Numbered from the stretch's first letter, positions 35,671-45,322 are shown. The stretch is DNA of 64,000 nucleotides from Bacteroidota bacterium (GCA_023424015.1 JAFAEM010000009.1:195822-259821); one strand, 5' to 3'. The notes: a model not told the origin generated them from the sequence alone. Program-made: numbers and translations.

Positions 35671-36690
35671 TCAATACTGAAAGTAGATTTCCGTTGCGCC
35701 CCATCCAAATTGCGGATGGTATTGATTGACGAAGGATTTCACTTCTCTTCGATGGCGCAACAGATCATGTATTTCATCCCGCAATTTTCCCGTCCCCAAT
35801 CCATGTACAACTATGAGCGAAGGCTGCATATGCGCCAGTGCAAGGTCGTAATACTTTTCGAAGGTTTTCAACTGCAGACCCAGGATCTCGTAGTTGCTCA
35901 TGGATGCCCAGTTATCGGTTAGTTTTTCAATATGGAGATCAATCACACTGCGCGGTGATTCCAGGTGCTGACGCGTTTCTTTAGCGTTGTATATTTTATA
36001 ACCCCGCGCTGCCAGTTTACCCAATTCAAGTCGATCCTCTATTTGTTTATCGGGATATTCGTCGAATAGCTTGTGTCTGAAAGTAGCCAGGTTGTTTTGC
36101 TTCACTTCTTCGATCCTGGCGAACAGCTGCTTTGCTTTTAGCTTGAGAGAAGCTTCATAGTAATCAGCTTTCCCTTTTTCTGGTTGCAATAGAGAAAATT
36201 CGAACTCGAACGAGGGATTGTCGTTCATGTCGGCAAAAGGGATATCGTGAAGGTAAAAATCCTCGAAGGGATTGACCCTGTTCTTTAACTCAAACTCTGT
36301 TTCACCAAAAAATATTTGGCGGTACTTAAATTGATAACCTCTTTCGGTATGGTTTACCAGGTGCAGTTTTAATTCTTCAACCACCAGGTCGCCAAACTCG
36401 TCCGTGTCCATCACCGGTAAAAAAGTAAGCCATACGCCATCCACTACTTTTTCAACGGGGGCCGGCTTTTCCTTTTTCAGGTTGTCGATATATTTTTTTG
36501 AACGGTTAGCAGGTGCCGTTTTTTTTTCTGTAAACCGCTTGAAATAGGGAAAATCAATCTGATCCATATATACCGGGAATCGCACACCCTTTACCTCAAC
36601 CATCGCCATTTTATCGTTGATAAAATCCACGATCTGGCCCTCTTCTTCCGAATGTAATATGATCACGGTATCACCTACCTGGTACTTCAT
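35671..36690 (-). CDS. DUF2027 and Smr domain protein
   Basis: 339 residues. The N-terminus (1-60, YQVGDTVIILHSEEEGQIVDF) is a small beta-domain, the middle is DUF2027-like (about 85-240), and the C-terminus (about 250-339) is an Smr domain with IDLHIEKL and LIVVHGLGTGKLRDEI. Smr domains, first known from MutS2, often nick DNA or RNA or act at ribosomes. The role of the DUF2027 combination is unknown. Confidence 0.9.
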   Translation of the reverse strand: MKYQVGDTVIILHSEEEGQIVDFINDKMAMVEVKGVRFPVYMDQIDFPYFKRFTEKKTAPANRSKKYIDNLKKEKPAPVEKVVDGVWLTFLPVMDTDEFGDLVVEELKLHLVNHTERGYQFKYRQIFFGETEFELKNRVNPFEDFYLHDIPFADMNDNPSFEFEFSLLQPEKGKADYYEASLKLKAKQLFARIEEVKQNNLATFRHKLFDEYPDKQIEDRLELGKLAARGYKIYNAKETRQHLESPRSVIDLHIEKLTDNWASMSNYEILGLQLKTFEKYYDLALAHMQPSLIVVHGLGTGKLRDEIHDLLRHRREVKSFVNQYHPQFGWGATEIYFQY

Positions 36691-36694
36691 ACAG

Positions 36695-36702
36695 CAAAGA
36701 TA
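36695..36702 (-). promoter_or_regulatory. TAnnTTTG -7 box of the Smr-domain gene
   Basis: The minus strand reads TATCTTTG, ending 4 bases before the ATG at 36690. A TTTG lies 23 bases further upstream (36726-36729). The mRNA is predicted to be leaderless or nearly so. Confidence 0.5.
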
Positions 36703-36783
36703 GCAAGTCGCGCGGGCCCTAATTACAAATCATTGCTGTCCAGAATAAAATTTTGGTTTGTTGTTAAAACCATTGACCCGTAC

Positions 36784-37045
36784 GGTTTCTACGACTTTTA
36801 CTTGTATAGGGGCCTTGCTTCATTTTTCCCTTAGACTATTCTATTTGCTGCTCGTAGTTCACATGACACGAGGGGTAAGTAAACACAGCGCACACTGCGG
36901 ACACGGCGTAGTATTTTCATCATGTTTTGTTCGCCAAAGCAAATTTTTCAAAGCATAGACGCCTTTCGCAATGTTCTCCGTGCCCGCCGTGGTTTATAGC
37001 ACACCAGCGTTCCCGGACAACAATGATCCCAATTCCTAATCCCTG
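36784..37045 (-). repeat. Dispersed non-coding repeat, copy A
   Basis: Read on the minus strand, this segment aligns along its length with 52352-52614 on the plus strand. Shared exact blocks include CTATAAACCACGGCGGG, GAAAGGCGTCTA, ACATGATG and GGAAAAATGAAGC. It fills most of the 356-base gap between the Smr and permease genes. No conserved reading frame is seen. Confidence 0.85.
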
Positions 37046-37046
37046 T

Positions 37047-38747
37047 TTACTCCGACCCACGTGCCAGCCTACTGTTTCTATAGCCATAAAGAAAATAGAT
37101 CACAAGTCCAAGAGCCATCCATGCAAAAAACCATAACCAGCTGACGGCAGGAATTTCGATCATCAGGTAGAGGCAGGACAATACTCCCATAATTGGTATC
37201 AGGGAATAATTGCGCAGTACAGTGAGAACAGTGAGAATCGCTGCAACAATAATAAATACTAGGAACAATATTTCCTGGTAGCCTTCATTTGTCAGGTTAG
37301 TAACGGAATCGATAAGGCGGTTACGGAACAGGAACACGAATACGAGGTAAAAAATCGGTATGATGAATTTGCCGTTGATATAAGGCAGGCGGAATTTACC
37401 CGCTTCTTTTGGCCTGGGTGGTAACAACAACACACCTCCCGAAACCAATACAAATGCAAACAAGGTCCCGATACTGGTCAGATCGGTAACCAGGTCGCTT
37501 TGCAGCAACAGCGCCCCTACACCAACAATGATACCTGTAAGTATAGTGGCAAATGAAGGAGTCTGGTAACGCGGATGGATCTTTTGAAAGATCTTTGGCA
37601 GTAGCCCGTCGCGGCTCATACTCATCCATATCCTTGGCTGTCCAAGCTGAAATACAAGCAATACCGAAGTTGTAGCTACAACGGCACTTACAGACACGAT
37701 CTTTTCAATCCAGGGAGCACGTTGTTCAAACACAAATGCCAGTGGATCGTTCACATCCCTGAATGCGGCAGATCTTTCCATACCCGTTAGCACCAGGGCA
37801 ATGAGGATATATAAAACAGTACATATCACCAATGAATAAATCATTCCACGCGGCATATCTCGCTGCGGATTTTTACATTCTTCGGCGGTAGTAGAAATAG
37901 CATCAAACCCGATATAGGCGTAAAACACAGCCGATACTCCTTTTAGTACACCTTCAAACCTATTAGGCATAAACGGCTGCCAGTTATTGGTATCGACATA
38001 AAAAGCTCCGGCGATGATCACGAATATGATGACGGCTACCTTAAAGATCACCATAAAATTGGCAGACTGCTTACTCTCCTGAATGCCGATATAGGCCAGC
38101 CAGGTGATCAGTCCCACTACAATGAAAGCAGGTAAATTAAAAAATACAGGACTGCCGCCAATCGTTGGTGCACTGTTATACGCCTCGATGGCAAATTGAT
38201 AGTCAGCCAGCAATTTCGGATCTGTGACTGTACCTGCCGCAATCTCCTTTGTGGCCGTCGAAAACGCGCTATACGCGGTCTGGGGATCCACCAGCATCCA
38301 GTCAGGCAGGTGTATATTAAATACATTTTCCAGCAGGTTATTAAAATAACTGCTCCAGGAGATCGCTACCACGATGTTACCAATTGCATATTCAAGGATC
38401 AGCGCCCATCCGATGATCCACGCGATGACCTCACCAAAGGTGACATAGGAATAAGTGTAAGCGCTTCCGGCAACAGGTACCCTGCTGGCAAACTCCGCAT
38501 AGCAAAGGGCAGAGAAACCGCAGGTAATGGCCGTAATAATAAACAGTATAGAAATCCCGGGGCCACCATCATAAGCGGCTTTCCCAATCGTGGAAAATAT
38601 TCCGGCTCCTATCACTGCGGCGATTCCCAGGAATGTCAGGTCTCTAACACCCAGCACTTTCCTCAGTCCGCCACCTTCGCCCTGCCTTTTATCATAATCC
38701 GCCTTAATAGATTCAATTGATTTTTTCCGAAACAGGGAATTTGCCAT
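37047..38747 (-). CDS. APC-family amino acid permease
   Basis: 566 residues, about 12-14 membrane helices. VRDLTFLGIAAVIGAGIFSTIG (about 34-55) is the conserved helix 1 substrate-binding region of the amino acid-polyamine-organocation family. FYAYIGFDAISTTAEECKNP lies in helix 6, as in cationic amino acid transporters. The C-terminal helices (about 470-560) match the extended CAT-type topology. The specific amino acid cannot be told from sequence. Confidence 0.93.
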   Translation of the reverse strand: MANSLFRKKSIESIKADYDKRQGEGGGLRKVLGVRDLTFLGIAAVIGAGIFSTIGKAAYDGGPGISILFIITAITCGFSALCYAEFASRVPVAGSAYTYSYVTFGEVIAWIIGWALILEYAIGNIVVAISWSSYFNNLLENVFNIHLPDWMLVDPQTAYSAFSTATKEIAAGTVTDPKLLADYQFAIEAYNSAPTIGGSPVFFNLPAFIVVGLITWLAYIGIQESKQSANFMVIFKVAVIIFVIIAGAFYVDTNNWQPFMPNRFEGVLKGVSAVFYAYIGFDAISTTAEECKNPQRDMPRGMIYSLVICTVLYILIALVLTGMERSAAFRDVNDPLAFVFEQRAPWIEKIVSVSAVVATTSVLLVFQLGQPRIWMSMSRDGLLPKIFQKIHPRYQTPSFATILTGIIVGVGALLLQSDLVTDLTSIGTLFAFVLVSGGVLLLPPRPKEAGKFRLPYINGKFIIPIFYLVFVFLFRNRLIDSVTNLTNEGYQEILFLVFIIVAAILTVLTVLRNYSLIPIMGVLSCLYLMIEIPAVSWLWFFAWMALGLVIYFLYGYRNSRLARGSE

Positions 38748-38817
38748 CGTTAGTTGGTTTGAAGACCTTAAAATAGGAAAAAATATGGTTTAGGCAGCTA
38801 TGATTTACAGCGCCTCA

Positions 38818-39783
38818 TCAATGCTCCCGCTGAACCAGAAAAAGCGCCAGTTGCTTCAATGGCTCTTTGCGAACCGATAGTACCGCGACATCTTCTAAAT
38901 GTTGAAAGGCTTCATCGAGAAACCTGTTCTTTAACTGCAGCGCCCAGTCATCGATACCGCAATCCCGGAACAGTTTCAGCACTTTTTGCACCTTGTCGCC
39001 CGAAGTGTTTTGTAAAAGATCCCGCAGCTTGTTTTTCTGTGTATCGTTCGCGGTTTCCCAGGCATGGATCAACAAAAATGTTTTTTTATTCGCCATGATA
39101 TCTCCACCTACCTGTTTACCAAACTTATCCGGATCACCAAAGGCGTCGAGATAATCGTCCTGCACCTGGAATGCCAGGCCCAGTTTGCGTCCAAACTCAT
39201 AGATCAGGTTTTGATTTCTTTCCCCTGCACCTCCTAGTATGGCGCCCATCTTTAATCCAGCGGCAAGTAATACCGAAGTCTTTAGTTCGATCATCTGCAA
39301 ATATTCGTCATGTCCTACCGTCTCCTTTTTTTCAAAGTCCATATCATACTGCTGACCTTCACAAACCTGCCGGGCTGTTTTATTAAACAGGCCAAGTATC
39401 TGGTGCAGAAAAGATGGATGGATTTTATTCAGGCGTTCATAAGCTGCTACCTGCATCACATCTCCCGCAAGTATCGCGGTGCTTTCACCGAATTTTTTAT
39501 GGATCGTTTCCCTGCCCCTTCGCAGCGGGGCCTTGTCCATCATGTCGTCGTGGATGAGGGTAAAATTGTGGAATAGTTCAATCGCGGTTGCCACTTCCCA
39601 GGCATCTGGTTTGATCTCGTCAAACAATTCATTGCCCATCAGGCAAAGCACCGGCCGTACACGTTTGCCGCCCATTTTCAGAAAATAATCACATGCTTCG
39701 TAAAGCGTTGCCGGTACGGCCGGGAAATGAGGTTGATTGAAATATCCTGCAAATTGTTGTGACAATTGCTCAAATGAATGCAT
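38818..39783 (-). CDS. Polyprenyl (geranylgeranyl/octaprenyl-type) diphosphate synthase
   Basis: 321 residues from the ATG at 39783. A TTG six bases upstream overlaps a TATTTTTG promoter-like box and is less likely. The two aspartate-rich motifs are HDDMMDKAPLRRG and QVQDDYLDAFGD; GGKRVRP lies near the N-terminus. The enzyme chain-elongates isoprenoid diphosphates for quinone, carotenoid or other lipids. It follows rnr by about 20 bases, last in the probable operon. Confidence 0.93.
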   Translation of the reverse strand: MHSFEQLSQQFAGYFNQPHFPAVPATLYEACDYFLKMGGKRVRPVLCLMGNELFDEIKPDAWEVATAIELFHNFTLIHDDMMDKAPLRRGRETIHKKFGESTAILAGDVMQVAAYERLNKIHPSFLHQILGLFNKTARQVCEGQQYDMDFEKKETVGHDEYLQMIELKTSVLLAAGLKMGAILGGAGERNQNLIYEFGRKLGLAFQVQDDYLDAFGDPDKFGKQVGGDIMANKKTFLLIHAWETANDTQKNKLRDLLQNTSGDKVQKVLKLFRDCGIDDWALQLKNRFLDEAFQHLEDVAVLSVRKEPLKQLALFLVQREH

Positions 39784-39804
39784 GCTCAAAAATAAGTCTT
39801 TGAA

Positions 39805-41826
39805 TTACCGTTTTCTTTTTCTTTTGCCCTTTTTTGCAAACGCTATATCCTGTTCATCAGCCTGGCTGTCGGCACCAAGTACCCATTCGTAATCAAGCTG
39901 GCGTTTAGCAAGGTTGGCGCCCGCCACTTTTATCCTGACTTTATCACCCATACGAAATTTCTTACCACTCCTCATCCCTACCAGTGCGTAGTCGGATTCG
40001 ATATGGCGAAACTCATCATATTCCAGCAAACTATTCACACTTACCAGGCCCTCGCATTTATGCTCCACTGTCTCTACCCAGAATCCAAAGCTGGCCACCC
40101 CGCTGATCACGCCATCAAAATCTTCACCAAGGTAATTGCGCATGTATTGCACCTGTTTGTATTTATTGGCGGATCGCTCAGCTTCCATCGCCGCCCTTTC
40201 CCGGTCGCTGCAGTGCTTGCATTTTTCCTCGAGCTTCTTATCAACAATAAATTCCTTATTCAGCACTTCCTGCAATATACGGTGTACCATCACGTCGGGA
40301 TAGCGACGAATAGGTGAAGTAAAATGACAATAATGTTCAAAGCCCAATCCATAGTGGCCGACATTTTCAATCGTGTATTTGGCTTTGGCCATGGTCCTGA
40401 TGCCCAGCTGCTCCAGCACATGCTGCTCAGGCCGTCCATGTACATCGCTCAGCAGCTGGTTAAAAGAAGCAGCGATTGCCTGGGGTGAGGACGCGTCGAA
40501 CTTATGACCGAATTTATTGGCAAAAGCAATAAACGGTAATAATTTCTCTTCATCAGGTGTATCGTGTATCCTGTATGGAAAAGGCAAAGGCTTACCCTTT
40601 ACCCTGATCTTTGAGATATGTTCTGCTACATAGCGATTAGCCAACAGCATGAATTCCTCGATCAGCTGGTGCGACTCCTTGCTTTCTTTTATCAGAATAC
40701 CAACCGGATCGCCTTTCTCATCCAGCCTGAACCGTACTTCCTGTGATGAAAAATTTATAGCCCCTTTGTTGAACCTGCGCTTGCGCATTTTCTGTGCAAG
40801 CTCATTCAGCAATAAGATCTCTTCCGCATGGTCGCCAGTTTTTGTTTCGATGATCTCCTGCGCCTCCTCGTATGTAAACCGGCGATTGGAATGCATGATC
40901 GTCCGACCCAGCCAGTATTGCTTCACTTCCGCTTTTGAATTGATCTCAAAAATGGCAGAGAATGTGAGTTTATCCTCATTGGGGCGCAAAGAACAGAGTA
41001 CATTGGAAATATGTTCGGGCAACATCGGATTCACCCTGTCGGGCAGGTAAACGGATGTGGCTTTTTGGTATGCAGCTTTATCGAGTGGGTTATCCGGCTC
41101 CACATAATGACTGACATCGGCTATATGCACACCGATCTCGTAAAGACCTTCCTTTATTTTGCGGACGGAAATGGCATCGTCAAAATCCTTTGCGTCTACA
41201 GGGTCAATTGTAAAAGTGAGCATATCCCTCACATCTCTCCTGTTCTTTATCTCCTGTTCTGTTATCGTTTCGGGTATACGGGCGGCAACTTCAAGCGCAT
41301 CATCGGGAAATTCAAGCGGGAAGCCATTTTCAAGCAATATTTCTTTCATGGCTGCATCATTGGTGTTTTCAGCATCCAGTACACTTACGACCTCACCTAC
41401 GGGACGCTTATCAGCTTTTTCCCATCGGACCAGTCTGGCTACTACGCGGTCACTGTCTTTGGCACCATTGATACTTTGCAGGGGAATATAGATATCGGGC
41501 ATGGGTTTGTTGGAATCCATGACAAAGAAGGCAAAATCCTTATTCAATTGAATTCGTCCAATGAATTCGGTTTGCTTTCTTTCGAGTACTTCAACGATCT
41601 CGCCCTGCATGCGACGTCCGAAACCGTTTTTGATCTTTACCCGAACCAGGTCACCATGCATAGCGGTATTAAAATCCGAGGGGCGGATCAAGACATCCGT
41701 TTCCTGTTCGGGCACGATTACAAAACCCATTCCCGAGCGGGTAATATCCAGCTTCCCCTTTACCGTTTTACCGTTGTCTGCAGCAATGTATTTATGCTTT
41801 TTCTTCGAAGTGTTTTTTTTACCCAT
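39805..41826 (-). CDS. rnr: Ribonuclease R
   Basis: 673 residues, shorter than E. coli RNase R because the N-terminal helix-turn-helix is missing; it starts with a Lys-rich segment and goes straight to cold-shock domains (about 20-170). The RNB catalytic domain has FTIDPVDAKDFDDAIS with the Mg-binding aspartates. A C-terminal S1 domain (about 565-650) and a basic tail (KKGKRKRKR) follow. It degrades structured RNA 3' to 5'. It starts 3 bases after the lpxK stop. Confidence 0.96.
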   Translation of the reverse strand: MGKKNTSKKKHKYIAADNGKTVKGKLDITRSGMGFVIVPEQETDVLIRPSDFNTAMHGDLVRVKIKNGFGRRMQGEIVEVLERKQTEFIGRIQLNKDFAFFVMDSNKPMPDIYIPLQSINGAKDSDRVVARLVRWEKADKRPVGEVVSVLDAENTNDAAMKEILLENGFPLEFPDDALEVAARIPETITEQEIKNRRDVRDMLTFTIDPVDAKDFDDAISVRKIKEGLYEIGVHIADVSHYVEPDNPLDKAAYQKATSVYLPDRVNPMLPEHISNVLCSLRPNEDKLTFSAIFEINSKAEVKQYWLGRTIMHSNRRFTYEEAQEIIETKTGDHAEEILLLNELAQKMRKRRFNKGAINFSSQEVRFRLDEKGDPVGILIKESKESHQLIEEFMLLANRYVAEHISKIRVKGKPLPFPYRIHDTPDEEKLLPFIAFANKFGHKFDASSPQAIAASFNQLLSDVHGRPEQHVLEQLGIRTMAKAKYTIENVGHYGLGFEHYCHFTSPIRRYPDVMVHRILQEVLNKEFIVDKKLEEKCKHCSDRERAAMEAERSANKYKQVQYMRNYLGEDFDGVISGVASFGFWVETVEHKCEGLVSVNSLLEYDEFRHIESDYALVGMRSGKKFRMGDKVRIKVAGANLAKRQLDYEWVLGADSQADEQDIAFAKKGKRKRKR

Positions 41827-41829
41827 AGT

Positions 41830-42909
41830 CTAGTTTTTCTCTGCCGGTCCAAATTTTCGGATAAACCCGGTAACCAACTGGTCGAATCTTCCACCTTCTT
41901 CATACAAAAAATGATGCCGGACAGGAATGATGTACAAAGGCCAGTCAGCGATTTCTGTATTGAATTTCACTAAACGTACAGCATCTTTCTCAGTTGTAAG
42001 AATAATTTTATCAACCGACTCGATAGCCGCAAACCTCTTTTTTATTTCCTTGAGATCATCAATGGTGAAAATGCGGTGATCAGGATATTGGAGCATATAG
42101 TAAGTCTTGCTCGAGGCTTCAAGCATTGACATCAGTGACCTCGGATTGGCAATACCGGTAACGAGCAGGATCTCCTTGTCGCCGGTGACAGGCAACGTGC
42201 TTCGATTTAAAATATGGTAAGGCTGGCCATATTTCACTGATGTAAAAAAGATCGACTGCTTATCGACCGGATCTATTTCACGAATAATTTTTTCTTTCTC
42301 CATGACAGAAAGATCCGCGGGGCATTTGGTCACCACGATCACTTCCGCCCGCTTGTATTCCGATTTGAGGTCGCGCAGATCACCTGTAGGTAAATAAAAA
42401 TCGCGGGTAAAAAGATTGCTATAATCCGTCAGCAGAATATTAAGGCCCGCTTTAACAGCGCGGTGCTGAAATGCATCATCTAGTATGATCACTTCAGTTT
42501 CGGGCCGGTCGTGCAGCAGTAGCGGGATCGCAATCAGCCGTTCCTCGCCCACGGCCACGGCTAGCTCCGGAAATTTACTGTGAAACTGCATGGGTTCATC
42601 ACCGATCTCAAGGGCTGTGGAATTTTCGTCGGCGAGCGCATATCCCCGGGTACGTCTTTTATAGCCCCGGCTTAAAGTAGCGACTTTGAAATGATCCTTC
42701 AATAACTCCACCAGGTATTCCACCATCGGTGACTTGCCTGTACCACCTACAGAAAGATTTCCAACGCAGATCAAAGGCAGCCCAAATGAAGTGCTTTGAA
42801 GTATGTTCTTATTATAAAGCCAGTTGCGGATCGCCACCGCCAGCCAGTACAGCAACGCAAATGGAAGTAAAAGAATCCGGAAAGACTTGAGAAAGAAATT
42901 AGAAGACAT
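41830..42909 (-). CDS. lpxK: Tetraacyldisaccharide 4'-kinase
   Basis: 359 residues. An N-terminal membrane-associated helix (about 8-30) and a Walker A motif (VGNLSVGGTGKSP, 49-61) are present, with LDDAFQHR as the second conserved block. It phosphorylates the lipid A disaccharide at the inner face of the inner membrane. The start overlaps the end of the 5-formyltetrahydrofolate cyclo-ligase gene by 11 bases. Confidence 0.96.
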   Translation of the reverse strand: MSSNFFLKSFRILLLPFALLYWLAVAIRNWLYNKNILQSTSFGLPLICVGNLSVGGTGKSPMVEYLVELLKDHFKVATLSRGYKRRTRGYALADENSTALEIGDEPMQFHSKFPELAVAVGEERLIAIPLLLHDRPETEVIILDDAFQHRAVKAGLNILLTDYSNLFTRDFYLPTGDLRDLKSEYKRAEVIVVTKCPADLSVMEKEKIIREIDPVDKQSIFFTSVKYGQPYHILNRSTLPVTGDKEILLVTGIANPRSLMSMLEASSKTYYMLQYPDHRIFTIDDLKEIKKRFAAIESVDKIILTTEKDAVRLVKFNTEIADWPLYIIPVRHHFLYEEGGRFDQLVTGFIRKFGPAEKN

Positions 42910-43468
42910 ACACGTTTTGCGGTGTGATACAAAGGTCTAAAGGTAGGTCAAATTCGTGGAGTCCGTCGATGCGATCCACCGGTTCAAAATAACTGAATCC
43001 TACCTTGATACAATCCTCGCGACAGCCTTCCAGCCATTTATCATAAAAGCCTTTGCCATACCCCACACGATACCCTTCTTTATCAAACGCCAGTAGCGGC
43101 ACAAATACCAGGTCGATTTCGTTGGCCGGTACAAAATCCGTACTCTGCGGCTCGTAAATATTCAATTCAGTTTTAGTAAATGGCGTGTCTATGTCCGTTG
43201 CTGCCGCACGCATAATACCGGTAACAAAATCGGATACCGGATAGCAGGTCTTTAGTTCCGGGTTTCTGAACTTTAGAAATTCTGTAAATAAATGCGTATT
43301 AGGCTCGTTATTTTCCTCGATTGGCCAGTAAGTCATTAGCGCGTCGATAAATGGGATATCGGCAGACTGAAAACGGATGAGTAAAAAATCATCCATCTTT
43401 ATCCTTTCTTTCTCCGAAAGCTCCATCCGCCGTTCACGGTAGATCTTCCTTAGTTCCGTTTTCTTCAT
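42899..43468 (-). CDS. 5-formyltetrahydrofolate cyclo-ligase
   Basis: 189 residues, the usual length. Conserved parts: KKTELRKIYRERRMELS at the start, and the family signature VPLLAFDKEGYRVGYGKGFYDKWL near 130-155. It converts 5-formyl-THF to methenyl-THF using ATP. It overlaps rsmD by 35 bases and lpxK by 11. Confidence 0.95.
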   Translation of the reverse strand: MKKTELRKIYRERRMELSEKERIKMDDFLLIRFQSADIPFIDALMTYWPIEENNEPNTHLFTEFLKFRNPELKTCYPVSDFVTGIMRAAATDIDTPFTKTELNIYEPQSTDFVPANEIDLVFVPLLAFDKEGYRVGYGKGFYDKWLEGCREDCIKVGFSYFEPVDRIDGLHEFDLPLDLCITPQNVYVF

Positions 43469-44006
43469 GGGGATTTATAAAAATGGAAAAAATAGTAGTC
43501 CCGTAGTTTCGCTCCGATCTATAAAAAAGAAAATTCTTGTAATTGTTGCGCGGGGTATGCTCCAGCACAAACCATCCACCTGGTTCCAGCAATTGCTTTT
43601 CAAATACCAACTCCGGCAAACGATCAATCGTGGCCAGGGCATAAGGCGGACCGGCAAAAATAAAATCAAACTTTTCCGTGCATTGTTCGATAAATTTAAA
43701 TACATCCATCCTTACCACTTTTAAGTTCTCAATGTGGAGTTCCTGGCTGGTCTTTTTTATAAACGCGTGCATGGCTGCATCTTTCTCCACGATGGTAAGA
43801 TCACGGGCACCCCGCGATGCAAGTTCATAACTGATACTGCCGGTGCCGCCAAATAAATCAAGGGTTTTTAACTCTTCGATATCCAGTTTATGCTGGATCA
43901 TATTGAACAGACCCTCTTTGGCTATGTCGGTGGTGGGCCGGGTATAGGGCATTTTCGAGGGCGGATTGAATTTCCTGCCGCCATGTTCGCCTCCTATGAT
44001 GCGCAT
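43434..44006 (-). CDS. rsmD: 16S rRNA (guanine966-N2)-methyltransferase
   Basis: 190 residues. MRIIGGEHGGRKF and RPTTDIAKEGLFNMI are RsmD hallmarks, LDLFGGTGSISYELASRGA is the SAM-binding motif. The catalytic motif IV, normally D/N/S-P-P-Y/F, reads GPPY here (G119), so the side chain that normally holds the guanine amino group is absent. The rest of the protein is normal in length. It overlaps the neighbouring genes on both sides. Confidence 0.92.
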   Translation of the reverse strand: MRIIGGEHGGRKFNPPSKMPYTRPTTDIAKEGLFNMIQHKLDIEELKTLDLFGGTGSISYELASRGARDLTIVEKDAAMHAFIKKTSQELHIENLKVVRMDVFKFIEQCTEKFDFIFAGPPYALATIDRLPELVFEKQLLEPGGWFVLEHTPRNNYKNFLFYRSERNYGTTIFSIFINPHEENGTKEDLP

Positions 44007-44818
44007 TTCGCAAGGTCATTAAGGGATGTAAAGAAATGGGCCGGGTATTGCTGTTCTTCTAAACCTGATACTTTCCATTCAGGTTCGCGGAAACGGACAT
44101 GAAGAAAATACTGGTAGAGTTCTTTGTAAAGGCTGGATTCTTTGTCGACCAGTCCCGACAGGTAAACACGAACCGTTTCCTGGGAAAATGAAAACTGGCG
44201 GCATGCATCCAGTAAATAATAAATAAAATCAGCCGGCGTGGTGTAAGGAAAAGTTTGTGTGAGCAGCAATTTGCTACCCCTGGTAGCTACCAGTGAAAAA
44301 TCATCGGTGCGAAAATCAGCAGCCAGTGAACCTTCAAAATCGGTGACCACTGCGTTCTTTATGCCAATAGTATAGGTATGCCAGTAATTGCAGGAAGGAT
44401 AATGTTCGTTTACCCAGTCATAAACATCTTTCGGCACTGCAAATACGTTATAGATCTGCCAGCCCGATACCGGTTCATTCACTACAGCGTCTTTTCCGCT
44501 GATGCCAAACATGGTTTGTAACATCAGCCGGGCATCATCCTGCTTATACTGGTTCAGGGGTATCATCACGCTTTGCGGGTAATCGTAGCAGATAAATACA
44601 TGCCGGTAGCTGGCGCGGAGTTCGGAATGTTTCCAGAAGATATCATTCAGCGTCGTCGCATTCATGTCCACCTCGGTGTACCAGTTCAGTGTAAACAATT
44701 CTCCGGCATTCACCGAACTAACCGAAAAACCGAAATGTCTTTCCCCGATCCTGATCGATAACACCTGTTGGGCGGAATCCCCTTCCCTTCCGGAAGCTAT
44801 GTTATAAACCTGTTTCAC
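43994..44818 (-). CDS. DUF3822 family protein
   Basis: 274 residues if the GTG at 44818 is the start. The longest frame begins at a TTG (44848) that lies inside a TATTTTTG promoter-like box, so it is unlikely. Conserved-looking parts: FGFSVSSVNAGELFTLNWY, FICYDYPQSVMIPLNQY, and the C-terminal FPYTTPADFIYYLLDACRQF. The family often sits next to rsmD in Bacteroidota and has an actin/ASKHA-like appearance, but its function is unknown. Confidence 0.75.
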   Translation of the reverse strand: MKQVYNIASGREGDSAQQVLSIRIGERHFGFSVSSVNAGELFTLNWYTEVDMNATTLNDIFWKHSELRASYRHVFICYDYPQSVMIPLNQYKQDDARLMLQTMFGISGKDAVVNEPVSGWQIYNVFAVPKDVYDWVNEHYPSCNYWHTYTIGIKNAVVTDFEGSLAADFRTDDFSLVATRGSKLLLTQTFPYTTPADFIYYLLDACRQFSFSQETVRVYLSGLVDKESSLYKELYQYFLHVRFREPEWKVSGLEEQQYPAHFFTSLNDLAKCAS

Positions 44819-44845
44819 TATTACTTTATTAGTTGCAATGATAGG

Positions 44846-44853
44846 CAAAAATA
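44846..44853 (-). promoter_or_regulatory. TAnnTTTG -7 box heading the DUF3822-rsmD-lpxK-rnr operon
   Basis: The minus strand reads TATTTTTG. The predicted transcription start near 44838 would head the overlapping run of genes down to 38818. No -33 box is clear. Confidence 0.4.
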
Positions 44854-44919
44854 CTTATTGTAGTTTTTGCAGGCTATTTTGAACGGCCCTGGCCTTTTTA
44901 CGTGTAAAAAGCATGCTTA

Positions 44920-45282
44920 TCAATACGCGGTAGAGTAGCGCACAGCAGCACTGCCGGTGAATTTGTCGATTGGCGGATTCAGTTTTTCGACTGAAACAGT
45001 TATCTGTCTCACTTCGCTATAGCGCTCATGAACAGATTGCGCGATACGTTGCACCAGTGTTTCCAGCAGGTCAACAGGGTCCTGCATGTTTGTATTGATT
45101 ATTTCAAACAGGGCTGCATAATCGATAGTATCTTCCAGTTGCGTAATGATGGCCTGTTTGGGTGTGTAGCTTACTTCCATATTCACCACAAAATCATTCC
45201 CCTTTTGCCTTTCCGCAGGATATAAACCATGATAGGCGCGGAACCGGAGGTTATTCAGAGAGATGGTAAACTGGCTGGACAT
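44920..45282 (-). CDS. folB: Dihydroneopterin aldolase
   Basis: 120 residues, one FolB domain. FRAYHGLYPAERQKGNDFVV at 13-32 carries the conserved Tyr and HG, IDYAALFEIIN the conserved Glu-Asp region, and VSVEKLNPPI the C-terminal Lys. It cleaves dihydroneopterin in folate synthesis. It lies downstream of trxB with a 40-base gap on the same strand. Confidence 0.95.
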   Translation of the reverse strand: MSSQFTISLNNLRFRAYHGLYPAERQKGNDFVVNMEVSYTPKQAIITQLEDTIDYAALFEIINTNMQDPVDLLETLVQRIAQSVHERYSEVRQITVSVEKLNPPIDKFTGSAAVRYSTAY

Positions 45283-45322
45283 GATGATACCTCGATTTGA
45301 ATAATAAATTAGGGTTTTATTT

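Noticed and set aside
41011..41973. A 320-codon open frame opposite rnr and lpxK
   Set aside because: It is the complement of two well-conserved genes and resembles no protein.
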